From positions 12,147,291 to 12,211,290 of the forward strand of contig CAJFCV020000001.1 in the NCBI GenBank assembly GCA_904066235.2: a DNA stretch of 64,000 bases, written 5' to 3'. Positions 63,830 through 64,000 of this stretch are shown piece after piece. The position numbers were made by a program, and so were the translations under genes. Position 1 is the stretch's first letter; every line of letters starts with the position of its first letter. Source of the stretch: Bursaphelenchus xylophilus. Its lineage: Eukaryota; Nematoda; Chromadorea; Rhabditida; Aphelenchoididae. The notes under the pieces were generated by a model. That model searched no databases, was not told the DNA's origin, and saw only the letters and a list, made by a program, of their open reading frames with translations.

Positions 63830-63990
63830 CCGGTTTTGAAAAAAGGTGAATTAGTGATGACGGAGTGAATTGACAAGACATACACCATTCGAAAGGTAAC
63901 CGCCTCGAGATTTTAGCATGGCAAGTTTCAGCATTTTTGGAATCAAACTACGCCCACACTGGGCGAAACACTCTGATATTATACTAGACA
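63830..63990. repeat. 161-bp monomer m400 (extra C in the core)
   Basis: The core reads GGTAACCGCCTCGAGA, one base longer than usual, with an added C near 63906. It looks like the first part of C5 joined to the TCAGA end of C7 or the TGAGA end of C1. m399 beside it is C7. The change creates an extra CpG. Confidence 0.9.
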
Positions 63991-64000
63991 CCGGTTTTGA

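Larger units (their letters stand above)
1..64000. repeat. 160-bp satellite tandem array, 400 complete monomers plus 10 bases
   Basis: Every base belongs to a head-to-tail 160-bp repeat. The unit restarts at 1, 161, 321 and so on, and the register shifts only at nine indels; 400 units with these shifts end exactly at 63990. The unit has about 41% G+C and six CpG dinucleotides (seven when base 51 is G), close to the 6.6 expected from its composition, so CpG is not depleted. Neighbouring monomers usually differ at none to eight sites, nearly all in a 15-base core. No flanking unique DNA is present, so total array length is unknown. Arrays of 140-180-bp units are typical of eukaryotic centromeric or pericentromeric satellites; that role is inferred. 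I see no gene, RNA gene, promoter or mobile element anywhere in the window. Confidence 0.98.
47830..64000. repeat. Domain 5: monomers m300-401, rich in N, C1* and C5
   Basis: A56 is frequent here (m301-303, 310, 327, 336, 337, 343, 346, 350, 353, 354, 361, 364, 367), often together with 102A. A-C5 is common, and G-C5 occurs at m375 and m392. From about 60 kb on the mixture resembles domain 1, with A-C3, G-C3, C1*, C5* and finally C7 (m399). m311 and m342 carry the mosaic GGTAATCGCC, and m386-387 carry GGTAACCGCCTGAGA. The last 10 bases start m401. Confidence 0.9.

Noticed and set aside
1..64000. CRISPR array
   Set aside because: The 160-bp unit is conserved throughout. There are no short repeats with unique spacers and no cas genes; the variable part is a 15-base core with a handful of recurring versions.
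1..64000. Tandem repeat belonging to a mobile element (Helitron, MITE or LTR internal repeat)
   Set aside because: No terminal inverted repeats, target duplications, LTRs or transposase sequence are visible in the window. The array may still derive from one, but nothing here shows it.
1..64000. Assignment to a known 160-bp satellite such as the bivalve BIV160 family
   Set aside because: Only the unit length agrees. I cannot recall that sequence well enough to compare, so no family or species is claimed.
1..64000. An undescribed gene system (defence, biosynthesis or mobile)
   Set aside because: There is no non-repeat sequence anywhere in the window that could hold one.

Overview
The whole window is one uninterrupted tandem array of a 160-bp AT-rich satellite monomer (65 G+C of 160, about 41%). 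Reading the period by eye gives 400 complete monomers at 1-63990 plus the first 10 bases of monomer 401. All units are in the same orientation, and both ends lie inside the array. I see no unique sequence, gene, RNA gene, transposon or CRISPR array. Short minus-strand reading frames of 72-161 codons recur throughout, but they follow from the repeat period and are not genes. An array of this kind points to eukaryotic heterochromatin (centromeric, pericentromeric or subtelomeric). The species cannot be told from the sequence, and I do not recognise the monomer.

Notation used below. Monomer position 1 is the first C of the CCGGTTTTGA block at window base 1. Nearly all variation falls at a few sites: base 1 (C/T), base 2 (C/G), base 51 (A/G), base 56 (C/A), a 15-base core at 66-80, and base 102 (C/A). 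Core types: C1 GCTAATCGCCTGAGA; C2 GCCAATCGCCTGAGA; C3 GGTGACCGCCTAAGA; C4 GGTAACCTCCTAAGA; C5 GGTAACCGCCTAAGA; C6 GGTGACCTCCTAAGA; C7 GGTAACCTCCTCAGA; C8 GGTGACCTCCCAAGA; C9 GGTGACCTCATAAGA (with 82G and usually 89C). Prefix A or G is base 51, prefix N is A51 with A56, a star is 102A, and 1T or 2G is a change at base 1 or 2. m12 means monomer 12.

Layout. Domain 1 (1-6710, m1-42) mixes A-C1*, G-C3, A-C4 and A-C7. Domain 2 (6711-14390, m43-90) is dominated by G-C2 and holds 8-, 6- and 17-monomer duplications. Domain 3 (14391-32787, m91-205) is mostly C1 with C102, carries the 2G marker, and contains two pairs of 159-bp monomers in copied blocks. Domain 4 (32788-47829, m206-299) is marked by 1T, C9 and a 4-monomer higher-order repeat. 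Domain 5 (47830-64000, m300-401) is rich in N, C1* and C5. Three markers (N with star, C5 with star, C7) occur only near the two ends, so the middle looks like locally expanded subfamilies between related flanks.

Length changes are few: one 10-bp deletion (m16/17), four 159-bp monomers (m118, 119, 195, 196) and four 161-bp monomers (m189, 207, 218, 400). Together with 400 units they account exactly for 63990 bp. Each monomer carries a perfect 6-bp hairpin with a 3-base loop at 121-135, overlapped on the minus strand by a sequence that matches 7 of the 9 essential CENP-B-box bases. A second, imperfect 21-bp palindrome spans each monomer junction. These features fit a centromere-type satellite, but that function is inference.
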